From Comamonadaceae bacterium (GTDB lineage Bacteria; Pseudomonadota; Gammaproteobacteria; Burkholderiales; Burkholderiaceae_C), in contig CANFOQ010000016.1 of assembly GCA_947448745.1 (NCBI GenBank), forward strand, positions 1 through 55,364: a stretch of 55,364 nucleotides of DNA, read 5' to 3'. The notes beneath the pieces were generated by a model that worked only from the letters and a program-made list of their open reading frames with translations, ran no database searches and was not told the DNA's origin. Shown in pieces: positions 39,752 to 49,266 of the stretch. The translations under genes were made by a program, and so were the position numbers. Within the stretch, counting starts at the first letter, position 1. Each line of letters starts with the position of its first letter.

Positions 39752-41206
39752 ATGAAACAGATCCACAACTTCATCAACGGTGCCTACACCGCCAGCCCCA
39801 AAACCTTCGAGAAACGCTCCCCCGTCACCGGCGAGGTGATTGCCATGGTGCATGAAGCCAGTGCGGCGGATGTCAACCAAGCTGTGGAGGCCGCCCATGC
39901 CGCCTTGAACGGCCCTTGGGGACGCATGAGCGTGGCCGAGCGCGTCGAGCGCCTCTATGCCTTGGTCGATGGCATCACCCGCCGCTTTGATGAGTTCGTT
40001 GATGCCGAGTGTGCCGACACCGGCAAACCCCGCAGTTTGGCCAGTCACTTGGACATTCCACGCGGCGCTGCCAATTTCAAAATCTTTGCCGATGTGGTGA
40101 AGAACGTGCCCACCGAATTTTTCGAGATGGCCACGCCCGATGGCAAGACCGCCATCAACTACGGTTACCGCAGCCCGGTCGGTGTGGTGGGCGTCATATG
40201 CCCTTGGAACCTGCCGCTGTTGTTGATGACTTGGAAAGTGGGCCCGGCCTTGGCTTGTGGCAACACCGTGGTGGTCAAGCCCTCGGAAGAAACACCCCAA
40301 ACCGCCGCCTTGCTGGGCGAGGTGATGAACGAAGCTGGCATTCCCCCAGGCGTATACAACGTGGTGCATGGCTTTGGTCCGAATTCAGCGGGTGAATTCG
40401 TCACCACACATCCCCAAGTGAACGCCATCACCTTCACCGGCGAAACACGCACCGGTGAAGTCATCATGAAAGCCGCAGCCAAAGGTGCACGGCCGGTCAG
40501 TCTCGAGATGGGTGGCAAAAACGCAGCCATCGTGTTTGCCGATTGCGACTTTGACGCCGCCATTGAAGGCACCATGCGCTCGGTGTTTGCCAACTGCGGC
40601 CAAGTGTGTTTGGGCACCGAGCGTGTCTATGTGGAGCGCCCTTTGTTTGACAAGTTTGTCGCCGCCATGAAAAAGGGTGCTGAAGGCTTGAAGCTGGGCC
40701 CACCTGACGATGCAGCCACCGGCATGGGCCCGCTCATCAGCCAAGAACATCAAAACAAAGTTTTGTCGTATTACAAACTGGCCATGGCAGAAGGTGCCAC
40801 CCTCATCACTGGAGGCGGCGTTCCCGACATGGGCGCAGCATTGAAAGGCGGCGCTTGGGTGCAACCCACCATTTGGACCGGACTGCCAGAAACAGCCCGC
40901 GTCATCAAAGAAGAAATTTTTGGCCCTTGCTGCCACATCGCCCCCTTCGACACCGAAGAAGAAGTGTTGGCCAAAGCCAATGACAACGAGTACGGTTTGG
41001 CCACCGCCATTTGGACGCGTGACGTGTCGCGTGCCCACCGCGTGGCCCAACGCATGCAAGTTGGTTTGTCCTGGGTCAACTCTTGGTTCTTGCGCGATCT
41101 GCGCACACCGTTTGGTGGTGCCAAGCAATCGGGCATTGGCCGCGAAGGTGGTGTGCACTCTTTAGAGTTCTACACCGAGTTGAAAAACGTCTGCATCAAA
41201 CTGTGA
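39752..41206 (+). CDS. dmpC: 2-hydroxymuconic semialdehyde dehydrogenase
   Basis: NAD-dependent aldehyde dehydrogenase that oxidises the ring-cleavage product to 2-hydroxymuconate, entering the 4-oxalocrotonate branch. The 484-residue protein has SPVGVVGVICPWNLPLLLMTWKVGPALACGN, the glutamate motif LEMGGKNAAIVF and the catalytic cysteine in FANCGQVCLGTERVYV, plus EEIFGPCCHIAPF. Length is normal. dmpD follows 5 bp later. Confidence 0.96.
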   Translation: MKQIHNFINGAYTASPKTFEKRSPVTGEVIAMVHEASAADVNQAVEAAHAALNGPWGRMSVAERVERLYALVDGITRRFDEFVDAECADTGKPRSLASHLDIPRGAANFKIFADVVKNVPTEFFEMATPDGKTAINYGYRSPVGVVGVICPWNLPLLLMTWKVGPALACGNTVVVKPSEETPQTAALLGEVMNEAGIPPGVYNVVHGFGPNSAGEFVTTHPQVNAITFTGETRTGEVIMKAAAKGARPVSLEMGGKNAAIVFADCDFDAAIEGTMRSVFANCGQVCLGTERVYVERPLFDKFVAAMKKGAEGLKLGPPDDAATGMGPLISQEHQNKVLSYYKLAMAEGATLITGGGVPDMGAALKGGAWVQPTIWTGLPETARVIKEEIFGPCCHIAPFDTEEEVLAKANDNEYGLATAIWTRDVSRAHRVAQRMQVGLSWVNSWFLRDLRTPFGGAKQSGIGREGGVHSLEFYTELKNVCIKL

Positions 41207-41211
41207 ACACC

Positions 41212-42036
41212 ATGAGCAACCCCAGTCCTGAAGTCGGTCAACGTGTGGTGGCCGCTGGCATCGCCACCAACTACCACGATGTCGGCCACGGTTCCACTGT
41301 GATGCTGATCCATGGCTCGGGCCCAGGCGTCTCAGCATGGGCCAATTGGCGCTTGGTCATTCCCAAGCTGGCCGAACAACACCGGGTGTTGGCCCCCGAC
41401 ATGGTCGGCTTTGGCTACACCGATCGCCCGGCCCAGCAACGCTACAACATGGACGAATGGGTGAAACACGCGGTTGGTTTCATGGACGCCATGGGCATTG
41501 AAAAAACCCATTTGGTCGGCAACTCGTTTGGTGGCGCTTTGGCCTTGGCGTTGGCCATTCGCCACCCCGAGCGCGTCGAGCGTTTGGTCTTGATGGGCAG
41601 TGTCGGTGTGGCGTTCGACATCACACCTGGTCTCGATGCGGTTTGGGGTTACACCCCCAGCTTTGAGAACATGCGCACCATCATGGATTTGTTCGCCTAC
41701 GACCGCCATTTGGTGAGTGATGAATTGGCCAAGCTGCGTTATGAAGCCAGCATCCAACCGGGCTTTCAAGAGTCCTATGCTCAAATGTTCCCTGCCCCGC
41801 GTCAGCAATGGGTGGACAGCATGACCAGCCCCGAGCAAGCCATCAAAGCCTTGCCCCACGACACCTTGGTGATTCATGGTCGTGAAGACCGCATCATTCC
41901 ACCGTCCAACTCTTACACCTTGGCCCAATGGATTCCCCGCTCGCAATTGCACGTGTTTGGGCAATGCGGCCACTGGACCCAAATTGAGCATGCCAAGCGC
42001 TTTGCCGATTTATTGAACGATTTTTTTGCCGACTGA
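41212..42036 (+). CDS. dmpD: 2-hydroxymuconic semialdehyde hydrolase
   Basis: Alpha/beta hydrolase that removes formate (or acetate from methylated intermediates) to give 2-hydroxypenta-2,4-dienoate, the hydrolytic branch. In the 274-residue protein the catalytic triad is S105 (GNSFGGA), D226 (GREDRIIP) and H254 (CGHWTQIEH), with the oxyanion loop HGSGPGVSAWANW. The frame extends upstream over dmpC, but family alignment supports ATG 41212. Confidence 0.96.
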   Translation: MSNPSPEVGQRVVAAGIATNYHDVGHGSTVMLIHGSGPGVSAWANWRLVIPKLAEQHRVLAPDMVGFGYTDRPAQQRYNMDEWVKHAVGFMDAMGIEKTHLVGNSFGGALALALAIRHPERVERLVLMGSVGVAFDITPGLDAVWGYTPSFENMRTIMDLFAYDRHLVSDELAKLRYEASIQPGFQESYAQMFPAPRQQWVDSMTSPEQAIKALPHDTLVIHGREDRIIPPSNSYTLAQWIPRSQLHVFGQCGHWTQIEHAKRFADLLNDFFAD

Positions 42037-42054
42037 AACGCCAGAGGACATTGC

Positions 42055-42837
42055 ATGCAAGCCCAACTGATCGAACAACTTGGTACCGAGTTGTACCAAG
42101 CCTTGGTGGACGCCAAAACCGTGCGCCCCCTGACCGAACGTCACCCCGACATCTCCATCGAAGACGCCTACCAAATTCAAAAGCAACTGATGAAGCTGCG
42201 TTTGGCTGCGGGTGAACGCGTGATTGGCAAAAAAATTGGTGTCACCAGCAAAGCTGTGATGAACATGCTGGGCGTGTACCAACCCGATTTCGGTTACCTC
42301 ACCGACGGCATGGTCTACAACGAAGGCCAAGCCATTCCCATGTCGCGCCTGATTCAACCCAAGGCCGAAGGCGAAATTGCTTTCGTGTTGAAGAAAACCT
42401 TGAAAGGCCCGGGCATCAGCTCGGCCGATGTGTTGGCCGCCACCGAAGGCGTGATGGCGTGTTTCGAGATTGTCGATTCACGCATCCACGATTGGAAGAT
42501 CAAGATTCAAGACACCGTCGCCGACAACGCCTCGTGTGGCGTGTTTGTGTTGGGCGACCGCTTGGTCGATCCGCGCGATGTGGACCTGAACACCTGCGGC
42601 ATGGTGCTTGAAAAAAATGGCGACATCGTGGCCACCGGTGCTGGTGCGGCCGCCTTGGGTGCACCCGCGAATGCGGTGGCCTGGTTGGCCAACACCTTGG
42701 GTCGCTTAGGCATTGCCTTGGAAGCCGGTGAAGTGGTGATGTCGGGCTCGCTGGCCATCATGGTGCCAGTGGCTGCTGGCGACAACCTGCGCGTGACGAT
42801 TGGCGGCATCGGCAGTTGCTCGGTGCGCTTTGTTTGA
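42055..42837 (+). CDS. dmpE: 2-hydroxypenta-2,4-dienoate hydratase
   Basis: Adds water to 2-hydroxypentadienoate to form 4-hydroxy-2-oxovalerate. The 260-residue protein has DAYQIQKQLMKLRLAAGERVIGKKIGVTSKAVMNMLGVYQPDFGYL, AEGEIAFVLKKTLKGPG and FEIVDSRIHDWKIKIQDTVADNASCG. It is homologous to the decarboxylase encoded at 44841. AGAGGA precedes the ATG. Confidence 0.95.
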   Translation: MQAQLIEQLGTELYQALVDAKTVRPLTERHPDISIEDAYQIQKQLMKLRLAAGERVIGKKIGVTSKAVMNMLGVYQPDFGYLTDGMVYNEGQAIPMSRLIQPKAEGEIAFVLKKTLKGPGISSADVLAATEGVMACFEIVDSRIHDWKIKIQDTVADNASCGVFVLGDRLVDPRDVDLNTCGMVLEKNGDIVATGAGAAALGAPANAVAWLANTLGRLGIALEAGEVVMSGSLAIMVPVAAGDNLRVTIGGIGSCSVRFV

Positions 42838-42855
42838 ATTTTGATTGGAGTGAAG

Positions 42856-43767
42856 ATGAAAAAAGTGAAATGTGCCCTGATCGGGCCTGGCAACATCGGT
42901 ACCGACTTGTTGGCCAAATTGCAACGCAGCCCGGTGCTCGAACCGGTGTGGATGGTGGGCATCGACCCCGCATCCGATGGCTTGAAAAAAGCGCGTGAAC
43001 TCGGCATCAAAACCACCTCCGATGGCGTGGATGGTTTGCTGCCCCACGTGAAAGCCGATGGCATTCAAATCGCGTTTGACGCCACCTCGGCCTATGCCCA
43101 CGCGGAAACATCGCGCAAGCTCACCGAGCTGGGTGTGATGGTGATCGATCTCACGCCTGCAGCGATTGGTCCGTTTTGCGTGCCGCCCGTGAATTTGCAA
43201 GCCCACATTGGCCAGCGTGAAATGAACGTCAACATGGTCACCTGTGGTGGCCAAGCCACCATCCCCATGGTGTTTGCGGTGTCGCGCATTCAAGCGGTGG
43301 ATTACGCCGAAATCGTGGCCACCGTGTCTTCCCGCTCTGCCGGTCCTGGCACCCGCAAAAACATCGATGAATTCACCCGCACCACAGCCAGCGCCGTGGC
43401 CAAAGTGGGTGGGGCCAAGCAAGGCAAGGCCATCATCATCATCAACCCCGCCGACCCACCCCTCATCATGCGCGACACCGTGCATTGCTTGGTGGAAGGC
43501 ACACCCGATGAAGCCGCCATCACCGCGTCTGTGCACGCGATGGTGAAAGAGGTGCAAAAGTACGTGCCTGGTTACCGCTTGGTGAACGGCCCCGTGTTCG
43601 ATGGCAAGCGTGTGTCTATTTATTTGGAAGTCGAAGGCTTGGGCGACTACCTGCCCAAGTACGCTGGCAACCTGGACATCATGACCGCCGCCGCCGCCCG
43701 CACCGCTGAAATGTTTGCTGAACATATTTTGTCGGGCGCTATTCAACTCGAAGCTGTGACGGCTTGA
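42856..43767 (+). CDS. dmpF: Acetaldehyde dehydrogenase (acylating)
   Basis: Converts acetaldehyde, channelled from the aldolase DmpG, to acetyl-CoA with NAD and CoA. The 303-residue protein has the nucleotide-binding [13 protein letters not shown] (from residue 10) and the catalytic C130 in [13 protein letters not shown]. The start is ATG 42856 with GGAG nine bases upstream; an ATG five codons earlier precedes that site and is unlikely. Adjacent to dmpG, with which it forms a physical complex. Confidence 0.96.
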   Translation: MKKVKCALIGPGNIGTDLLAKLQRSPVLEPVWMVGIDPASDGLKKARELGIKTTSDGVDGLLPHVKADGIQIAFDATSAYAHAETSRKLTELGVMVIDLTPAAIGPFCVPPVNLQAHIGQREMNVNMVTCGGQATIPMVFAVSRIQAVDYAEIVATVSSRSAGPGTRKNIDEFTRTTASAVAKVGGAKQGKAIIIINPADPPLIMRDTVHCLVEGTPDEAAITASVHAMVKEVQKYVPGYRLVNGPVFDGKRVSIYLEVEGLGDYLPKYAGNLDIMTAAAARTAEMFAEHILSGAIQLEAVTA

Positions 43768-43787
43768 ACCATCAGAAAGAATCCATC

Positions 43788-44822
43788 ATGAGCTTAAAAG
43801 GCAAATCCATCAAAGTCCACGACATGACCTTGCGTGACGGCATGCACCCGAAACGCCACCTGATGTCTTTGGACCAAATGCGCAACATCGCCCAAGGTTT
43901 GGACGAGGCTGGTGTGCCCCTGATCGAAGTCACCCATGGTGACGGTTTGGGTGGCAGTTCGGTGAACTACGGTTTCCCTTCACACACGGATGAAGAATAT
44001 TTGTCCACCGTCATTCCGTTGATGAAGCAAGCCAAGGTCTCGGCCTTGCTCATCCCCGGCATTGGCACCGTCGACCATTTGAAAATGGCCCACGATTTGG
44101 GCGTGCACACCATCCGCGTGGCCACCCATTGCACCGAAGCCGATGTGTCTGAACAGCACATCACCGCCGCCCGCAAACTCAACATGGACACGGTGGGCTT
44201 TTTGATGATGGCCCACATGAACACGCCCGAGGGTTTGGTCAGTCAAGCCAAGTTGATGGAAGGCTATGGTGCCAACTGCATTTACGTCACCGACTCGGCC
44301 GGCTACATGCTCCCGGAAGACGTGACACCCCGCATTGAAGCTGTGCGGGCTGCGTTGAAGCCTGAGACCGAGTTGGGCTTTCACGGCCACCACAACCTGG
44401 CCATGGGTGTCGCCAACAGTGTGGCGGCCGTGCGAGCCGGTGCCAACCGGATTGACGCCGCTGCTGCTGGTTTGGGCGCTGGTGCCGGCAACACACCGAT
44501 GGAAGTCTTCATCGCCGTGTGTGACCGCATGGGCATTGAAACCGGTGTGGATGTGTTCAAGATCCAAGACGTGGCCGAAGACCGCGTGGTGCCAATCATG
44601 GACCACATCATCCGCATCGACCGCGATTCCCTCACCTTGGGCTATGCCGGTGTCTATTCCAGCTTCTTGTTGTTTGCCAAACGCGCCGAGAAAAAATTTG
44701 GCATCCCTGCGCGTGAAATTTTGGTCGAGCTGGGCCGTCGCGGCATGGTCGGTGGTCAAGAAGACATGATCGAAGACACGGCGATGACCTTGGCGAAATC
44801 GCGCCACTTGCAAGCCGCCTGA
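43788..44822 (+). CDS. dmpG: 4-hydroxy-2-oxovalerate aldolase
   Basis: Mn-dependent HMGL-type TIM-barrel aldolase splitting 4-hydroxy-2-oxovalerate to pyruvate and acetaldehyde. The 344-residue protein has the catalytic R16, D17 and H20 in [12 protein letters not shown], the substrate loop [15 protein letters not shown], and the metal HxH in [15 protein letters not shown]. The C-terminal domain (to KSRHLQAA) contacts DmpF. The ATG at 43788 gives the normal N-terminus [13 protein letters not shown]. Confidence 0.96.
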   Translation: MSLKGKSIKVHDMTLRDGMHPKRHLMSLDQMRNIAQGLDEAGVPLIEVTHGDGLGGSSVNYGFPSHTDEEYLSTVIPLMKQAKVSALLIPGIGTVDHLKMAHDLGVHTIRVATHCTEADVSEQHITAARKLNMDTVGFLMMAHMNTPEGLVSQAKLMEGYGANCIYVTDSAGYMLPEDVTPRIEAVRAALKPETELGFHGHHNLAMGVANSVAAVRAGANRIDAAAAGLGAGAGNTPMEVFIAVCDRMGIETGVDVFKIQDVAEDRVVPIMDHIIRIDRDSLTLGYAGVYSSFLLFAKRAEKKFGIPAREILVELGRRGMVGGQEDMIEDTAMTLAKSRHLQAA

Positions 44823-44840
44823 GCACAACGAAAGCACACC

Positions 44841-45629
44841 ATGGCCATGCACAAAAAAACCATCGATCAACTGGCCGAGCATTTGGAGAATTGCCAACTG
44901 CACGCCAAAGACACACTGAAGATCACCGACGACCATCCCGACATGGATTGGAAGGACGCCTACGACATTCAAGACGAGGTGTTGGCCCGCAAGCTGCGTC
45001 GCGGCGCACGGGTGGTGGGCTTCAAAGCCGGTCTCACTTCACACGCCAAGATGAAGCAAATGAATGTGGATTCGCCGGTGTTTGGTTTCTTGGTGGACGA
45101 GTTCAGCGTCCCCGAGGGCGGTGAAGTAAAAATTTCAGAGCTGATCCACCCCAAAGTGGAAGCCGAAATTTGCTTCATCACCAAACACGAACTGCGTGGC
45201 CCTGGTTGCAATATCGCGTCGGTGTTGGCCGCCAGCGATGTGGTGCTGCCCGGCATTGAAGTCATTGACAGCCGTTACCGCGATTTCAAATTCGATTTGA
45301 AAAGCGTGGTGGCCGACAACACGTCAGCCTCAAGGTTTGTGGTGGGCGGTCAAATTGCCGACGCCCGCTCGGTGGATTTGCGCACCTTGGGCGTGGTCTT
45401 TGAAATCAACGGTGAAGCCGTGGCCTTGGGTGCTGGTGCTGCGGTGCTGGGTCATCCGGCAGCGGCTGTGGCCATGCTGGTGAACCACTTGGGCGAGCGT
45501 GGCCAGGTGTTGCCCGCTGGCAGCTTGGTGTTGTCTGGTGGCGTCACCGAAGCCATCAGTGTCAAAGCAGGCGACCATGTCAACCTGCGCATTCAACATT
45601 TGGGCAGCGTGTCGCTGCGGTTTGTTTAA
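44841..45629 (+). CDS. dmpH: 4-oxalocrotonate decarboxylase
   Basis: Decarboxylates 2-oxo-3-hexenedioate to 2-hydroxypentadienoate, joining the dehydrogenase branch to DmpE. The 262-residue protein is of the FAH-like hydratase/decarboxylase family: DAYDIQDEVLARKLRRGARVVGFKAGLTSHAKMKQM, KVEAEICFITKHELRGPG, GIEVIDSRYRDFKFDLKSVVADNTSASRFV. DmpH and DmpE normally act as a complex. Spaced 18 bp after dmpG and 11 bp before dmpI. Confidence 0.95.
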   Translation: MAMHKKTIDQLAEHLENCQLHAKDTLKITDDHPDMDWKDAYDIQDEVLARKLRRGARVVGFKAGLTSHAKMKQMNVDSPVFGFLVDEFSVPEGGEVKISELIHPKVEAEICFITKHELRGPGCNIASVLAASDVVLPGIEVIDSRYRDFKFDLKSVVADNTSASRFVVGGQIADARSVDLRTLGVVFEINGEAVALGAGAAVLGHPAAAVAMLVNHLGERGQVLPAGSLVLSGGVTEAISVKAGDHVNLRIQHLGSVSLRFV

Positions 45630-45640
45630 GGAGTTCTGTC

Positions 45641-45832
45641 ATGCCATTGGCTCAAATTTACATGCTCGAAGGTCGCACCGAAGCGCAAAAGAAAGCCGTC
45701 ATTGAAAAAGTCACCAAAGCTTTACAAGAAGCAGTAGACGCTCCAGTTCAAAGCGTTCGAGTGTGCATCATTGAAATGCCCAGCACCAACTGGGGCATTG
45801 GTGGCGTGAGCGCCAAAGACTTGGGGCGTTGA
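45641..45832 (+). CDS. dmpI: 4-oxalocrotonate tautomerase
   Basis: A 63-residue tautomerase converting 2-hydroxymuconate to 2-oxo-3-hexenedioate. After Met removal the catalytic Pro1 is exposed (PLAQIYMLEGR). Arg11 and Arg39 are present at their standard positions; residue 50 is Trp where 4-OT has Phe. AAGGAG lies before the ATG. Too small for a second domain; it is expected to be a hexamer. Confidence 0.95.
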   Translation: MPLAQIYMLEGRTEAQKKAVIEKVTKALQEAVDAPVQSVRVCIIEMPSTNWGIGGVSAKDLGR

Positions 45833-45860
45833 AGCCCAAGTCCTCTGCTGAAAGCGCACC

Positions 45861-46655
45861 ATGGATTTGAAACTCAAAGGACAGCAAGCGCTGGTGACTG
45901 GTTCCACCGCGGGCATTGGATTTGCCATTGCACAAGCCTTGGCCGCTGAAGGCGCTCAAGTGACCTTGAATGGCCGCAGCAGCGCCTCTGTCGACCAAGC
46001 CTTGAAACGTTTGCGCGAAGCGGTGCCGGGGGTGGTGTGCAACGGCATCGCGGCCGATGCAGGCACGGCTGCAGGGTGTGAAGCGATTGTGAAAACCAAA
46101 CTGCGCGTGGACATCTTGGTGAACAACCTGGGCATCTTTGACCCCAAGCCCTTTGAAGACATTCCCGATGCAGACTGGCAGCATTTCTTTGACACCAATG
46201 TGATGAGCGGTGTGCGTTTGTCGCGGGCTTACTTGCCCGCCATGAAGCAACGCAACCAAGGCCGGATTGTGTTCATTTCCAGCGAATCGGGCATTTGTCC
46301 ACCCGCTGAGATGGTGCACTACGGCATGACCAAATCGGCGCAGCTCTCTGTTGCGCGGGGCTTGGCCGAAACCTGCGCGGGCACCGCCGTCACTGTCAAC
46401 AGCGTGTTGCCAGGGCCCACGCTCACCGAAGGAGCCAAGGCGTTTTTTGACACGCTGGCCGCACAACAAGGCGTGAGCTTTGAGCAAGCCGCTGCCGACT
46501 TCTTCGCCCATGGACGGCCCACGTCTTTGCTGAAGCGTTTCATTCAGCCCGCAGAAGTGGCCGCCATGGTGGCCTATGTGTGCAGCCCCTTGTCTGCGGC
46601 CACCAATGGCGCGGCCTTGCGGGTGGATGGTGGCGTGGTGCGCAGTTTGGTTTAA
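45861..46655 (+). CDS. Short-chain dehydrogenase/reductase
   Basis: A 264-residue classical SDR with cofactor motif TGSTAGIG (13-20), NNLG (about 88-91), catalytic Ser near 141 (FISSESG), Y154 and K158 (YGMTK), and the C-terminal GAALRVDGGVV. R39 after the second strand (LNGRSS) favours NADP(H). It lies 28 bp after dmpI and appears to end the phenol operon, so a role on a side product such as an aromatic alcohol or aldehyde is possible, but not shown. Its stop codon shares bases with that of the convergent kinase gene. Confidence 0.88.
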   Translation: MDLKLKGQQALVTGSTAGIGFAIAQALAAEGAQVTLNGRSSASVDQALKRLREAVPGVVCNGIAADAGTAAGCEAIVKTKLRVDILVNNLGIFDPKPFEDIPDADWQHFFDTNVMSGVRLSRAYLPAMKQRNQGRIVFISSESGICPPAEMVHYGMTKSAQLSVARGLAETCAGTAVTVNSVLPGPTLTEGAKAFFDTLAAQQGVSFEQAAADFFAHGRPTSLLKRFIQPAEVAAMVAYVCSPLSAATNGAALRVDGGVVRSLV

Positions 46656-48559
46656 ATCAAGGGCACACCAAAGCCAATCACCGTGCCCCGGCCTTCGATG
46701 CTGTGCAAGCGGGTCGGCATCTGGTGTTGCAAAGCCAATTGCTTGACGCTGAACAAGCCCAGCCCCAAGTGATGCCCACCTTCGTCATCAGGGGCCAGTC
46801 GGGTGAAGGCATTGAAGCAGTCTTGCGCGGCTTGTGAATTCATGCCGCTGCCGTTGTCCATGCAAAGAATCCACAACAAGCCGTCTTGGCGTTTGCAACC
46901 CAACAACACCCGGCCCCCTGCGGGCGTGTACTGCAACGCGTTGGAGAGTAGATTGCGCAACATGCGTTGCACCGCTTGCACATTCACCCGCACCCGCGCT
47001 TTGCACCGAGGATGCCGCAACACCACATGCCGCATGCTGGCCAAGGGTTGAAACTCATCCACCAAGTCTTGCAGCAGGTCTGCCAGGGCGATGACGTCAG
47101 TGCGCGGAATGTCTGGTGGCGCTGGTGGTTCTTCTTTGGCCCAATAACGCAAATGCTGCATGAAGTCGTCCACCGACTGCGAGGCCAATTGCATGGCGGC
47201 AACCAAGGATGAGCGCTTTTCTGGACTGGCCTTCAACAAGGCTTTGGCGAACATTTGCATGCTTTGCAAAGGCTGCCACAAATCATGTTGTGCGGCGGCA
47301 TACCAGCGGTGCCTTGCTTGAGCGATGCTGACACTGCGTTGCAATGCCATGCGCTGTTGAATCACTTGCAAACAAGCAGACCAACCCATCAAGCTCGCCA
47401 TCAATGCGCCTTGCACAAACTGCACGCCCAAGGTGGTGAGCAAGGGCCATTCCAACCAGCGGTAAAGCCAATACACCACAGCGGAGAGCACATACACCAA
47501 CCACATGCTGGCAAACAACACCCGTTGTGTGCTGGGGCTCAGACGCCAACTGCGCCAAGCCAACACCATCATGCCCAAGGCGTGCAGGCTGCCGCCCCAG
47601 AGCAACAAACTGCGCAACCAATTCGGCTGAACAAGCACGCACAGCGGCACCAACACATACCAAAGCCAGGCACCTACATTCAACACCTGATGCGCCAAGG
47701 GATGCCTTTGCGCCGTGTCCAAAAACAAGCGTGCATGGTGAATGCTGGCGACAAACAACACCCAGTAACTGAAGCTGCCCAACAGGGCGGCTTGCGCCCG
47801 ACCAAGTGCGGGCCACAACAAGCACAGCAAGCCACTGATCCAACTGGCACACAGTACTTCGCACATCGCCATCAACACAAACAACCACAAAGTGGGGCTG
47901 CGAAGATGGGGCATCAAACTCAGCGCAAACACCACCAACATCAAGGGCACGGCCAACACCGCGCCCATCAGCAACATCAAGCGCCAATGTTGTTGGGCAA
48001 AGGCCTGGGGTGTTTGCAAGTCCAAGGGAAATTGAACCCGATTGACACCTTGCAAACGCACCAAGACATCAAGCTGGTGCGCAGGCATTGGCAAGTGCCA
48101 CATCGGAAACAAGTAACTGCCCTCGCCGCTTTGCTGCATGTCCGGCCAGGCTTGCCAGCCCTGTCCATCAACCCGCAGCCACACCCGACTGTGGTCTTGC
48201 GTGGGTGACTTCAAACTCAGCCACAAGCCACTTGAACCAAACACTTCTTGACGCACACTGAAGCCAGCCCAATGCGGCGGCCCATTGGGTGCTGACAAGA
48301 CTTGATTGGCGTGGCGCAACGGCAAGGCATCTGCGGCTTGGGTGTGTTGCCATGCTTGTTCGGGCGTGAAAGCCGCTTGGGTGTCTACCGCGATGCGCAG
48401 TTGCGGCCACAGCGCTGGCAAGGATGACGACCCCAGAGCCGCTTGTGCGCTCGTCAAAAGGGCAGGCTCTGAGGTTGTTGCATTGATTTGCGCTGTGGCT
48501 GCATGCAAGCCACTGCACAGCCAAACAACGAGGCCCACACACCGCCAAAGTTCAGTCAT
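46652..48559 (-). CDS. Membrane sensor histidine kinase with 7TM-type input domain
   Basis: A 635-residue kinase. Signal peptide (about 1-24), periplasmic beta-rich domain (about 50-185, resembling 7TMR-DISM extracellular domains), then about seven membrane helices (193-400). The kinase core has phosphoacceptor H425 in QHDLWQPLQSM, N box LRNLLSNALQYTP (about 534-546), and G boxes MDNGSGM and HHLGLGLFSV. The H box resembles the HDLRQPL type of soluble and hybrid kinases. Its start overlaps the end of the response regulator gene by 8 bp, so the pair is cotranscribed. Signal unknown. Confidence 0.87.
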   Translation of the reverse strand: MTELWRCVGLVVWLCSGLHAATAQINATTSEPALLTSAQAALGSSSLPALWPQLRIAVDTQAAFTPEQAWQHTQAADALPLRHANQVLSAPNGPPHWAGFSVRQEVFGSSGLWLSLKSPTQDHSRVWLRVDGQGWQAWPDMQQSGEGSYLFPMWHLPMPAHQLDVLVRLQGVNRVQFPLDLQTPQAFAQQHWRLMLLMGAVLAVPLMLVVFALSLMPHLRSPTLWLFVLMAMCEVLCASWISGLLCLLWPALGRAQAALLGSFSYWVLFVASIHHARLFLDTAQRHPLAHQVLNVGAWLWYVLVPLCVLVQPNWLRSLLLWGGSLHALGMMVLAWRSWRLSPSTQRVLFASMWLVYVLSAVVYWLYRWLEWPLLTTLGVQFVQGALMASLMGWSACLQVIQQRMALQRSVSIAQARHRWYAAAQHDLWQPLQSMQMFAKALLKASPEKRSSLVAAMQLASQSVDDFMQHLRYWAKEEPPAPPDIPRTDVIALADLLQDLVDEFQPLASMRHVVLRHPRCKARVRVNVQAVQRMLRNLLSNALQYTPAGGRVLLGCKRQDGLLWILCMDNGSGMNSQAAQDCFNAFTRLAPDDEGGHHLGLGLFSVKQLALQHQMPTRLHSIEGRGTVIGFGVPLI

Positions 48560-49193
48560 CAGGCCAACCCTGTTGCTGGGTCCACAGCACATAGCGCGTG
48601 CTGGCTTGGGTGCGGTTTTTCACGCCCAAGCGTTTGTAGATTTGCCCCATGTGGCTGCGCACCGTGGTTTCAGACAAGGCCAGGGCTTGCGCGATGGCGT
48701 TGGTGCTTTGGCCTTGTGCCAGTTTGGCCAACACCAAGCGCTGCTTCTTGGACAGTTTGGCGATGGCATGCACATCCTCTTCTTGCACCGTCAAACCTGT
48801 GTTGGCAGACTGGTTTTTGTGCAAGGCCCCTGACAGCAACTGCAACAACTCGGCCATCAGTTGTGAGGACTGCACCGACTTGCGCAAATAGATGATGTTG
48901 TTGTCCAAACAAGCCTGCGCCACATCCGCATCTTCCAAAGCGGAAATCACCGCCATGGGCCACTGCACGCTGGCGTTGCAAAACGCATTCAAGGTGTCCA
49001 AGCCCTCGGAGTCGGGCAGGTTCAAATCGACCAGCACCAAGGCATAGCTGCTTGAGGCCATGCTGACCAAGCCATCGTGCAAGTTGCTGGCTTGCACACA
49101 CTGCACTTGCGGCACCACGCTTTGCAAATGGGCTTGCAATGCCTCAGCCATCACGGGGTGGTCTTCGACAATCAGGATGCGCGGTTGGCCCAT
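48552..49193 (-). CDS. LuxR/NarL-family response regulator
   Basis: A 213-residue regulator. The receiver domain has acidic pocket E10/D11, phosphoacceptor D56 (LVDLNLPD) and K105 (YLRKSV). A GerE/LuxR-type HTH spans about 148-205 (LSKKQRLVLAKLAQGQSTNAIAQALALSETTVRSHMGQIYKRLGVKNRTQ). A strong AGGGAGGTG ribosome site lies before the ATG at 49193. Partner of the adjacent kinase. Target genes are unknown. Confidence 0.93.
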   Translation of the reverse strand: MGQPRILIVEDHPVMAEALQAHLQSVVPQVQCVQASNLHDGLVSMASSSYALVLVDLNLPDSEGLDTLNAFCNASVQWPMAVISALEDADVAQACLDNNIIYLRKSVQSSQLMAELLQLLSGALHKNQSANTGLTVQEEDVHAIAKLSKKQRLVLAKLAQGQSTNAIAQALALSETTVRSHMGQIYKRLGVKNRTQASTRYVLWTQQQGWPDD

Positions 49194-49266
49194 GGCACAC
49201 CTCCCTGTGACGAGGTGTACCCACTTTCAACACGAGCGACAAGCGCTCCATTTTGAAAATGAAGTT

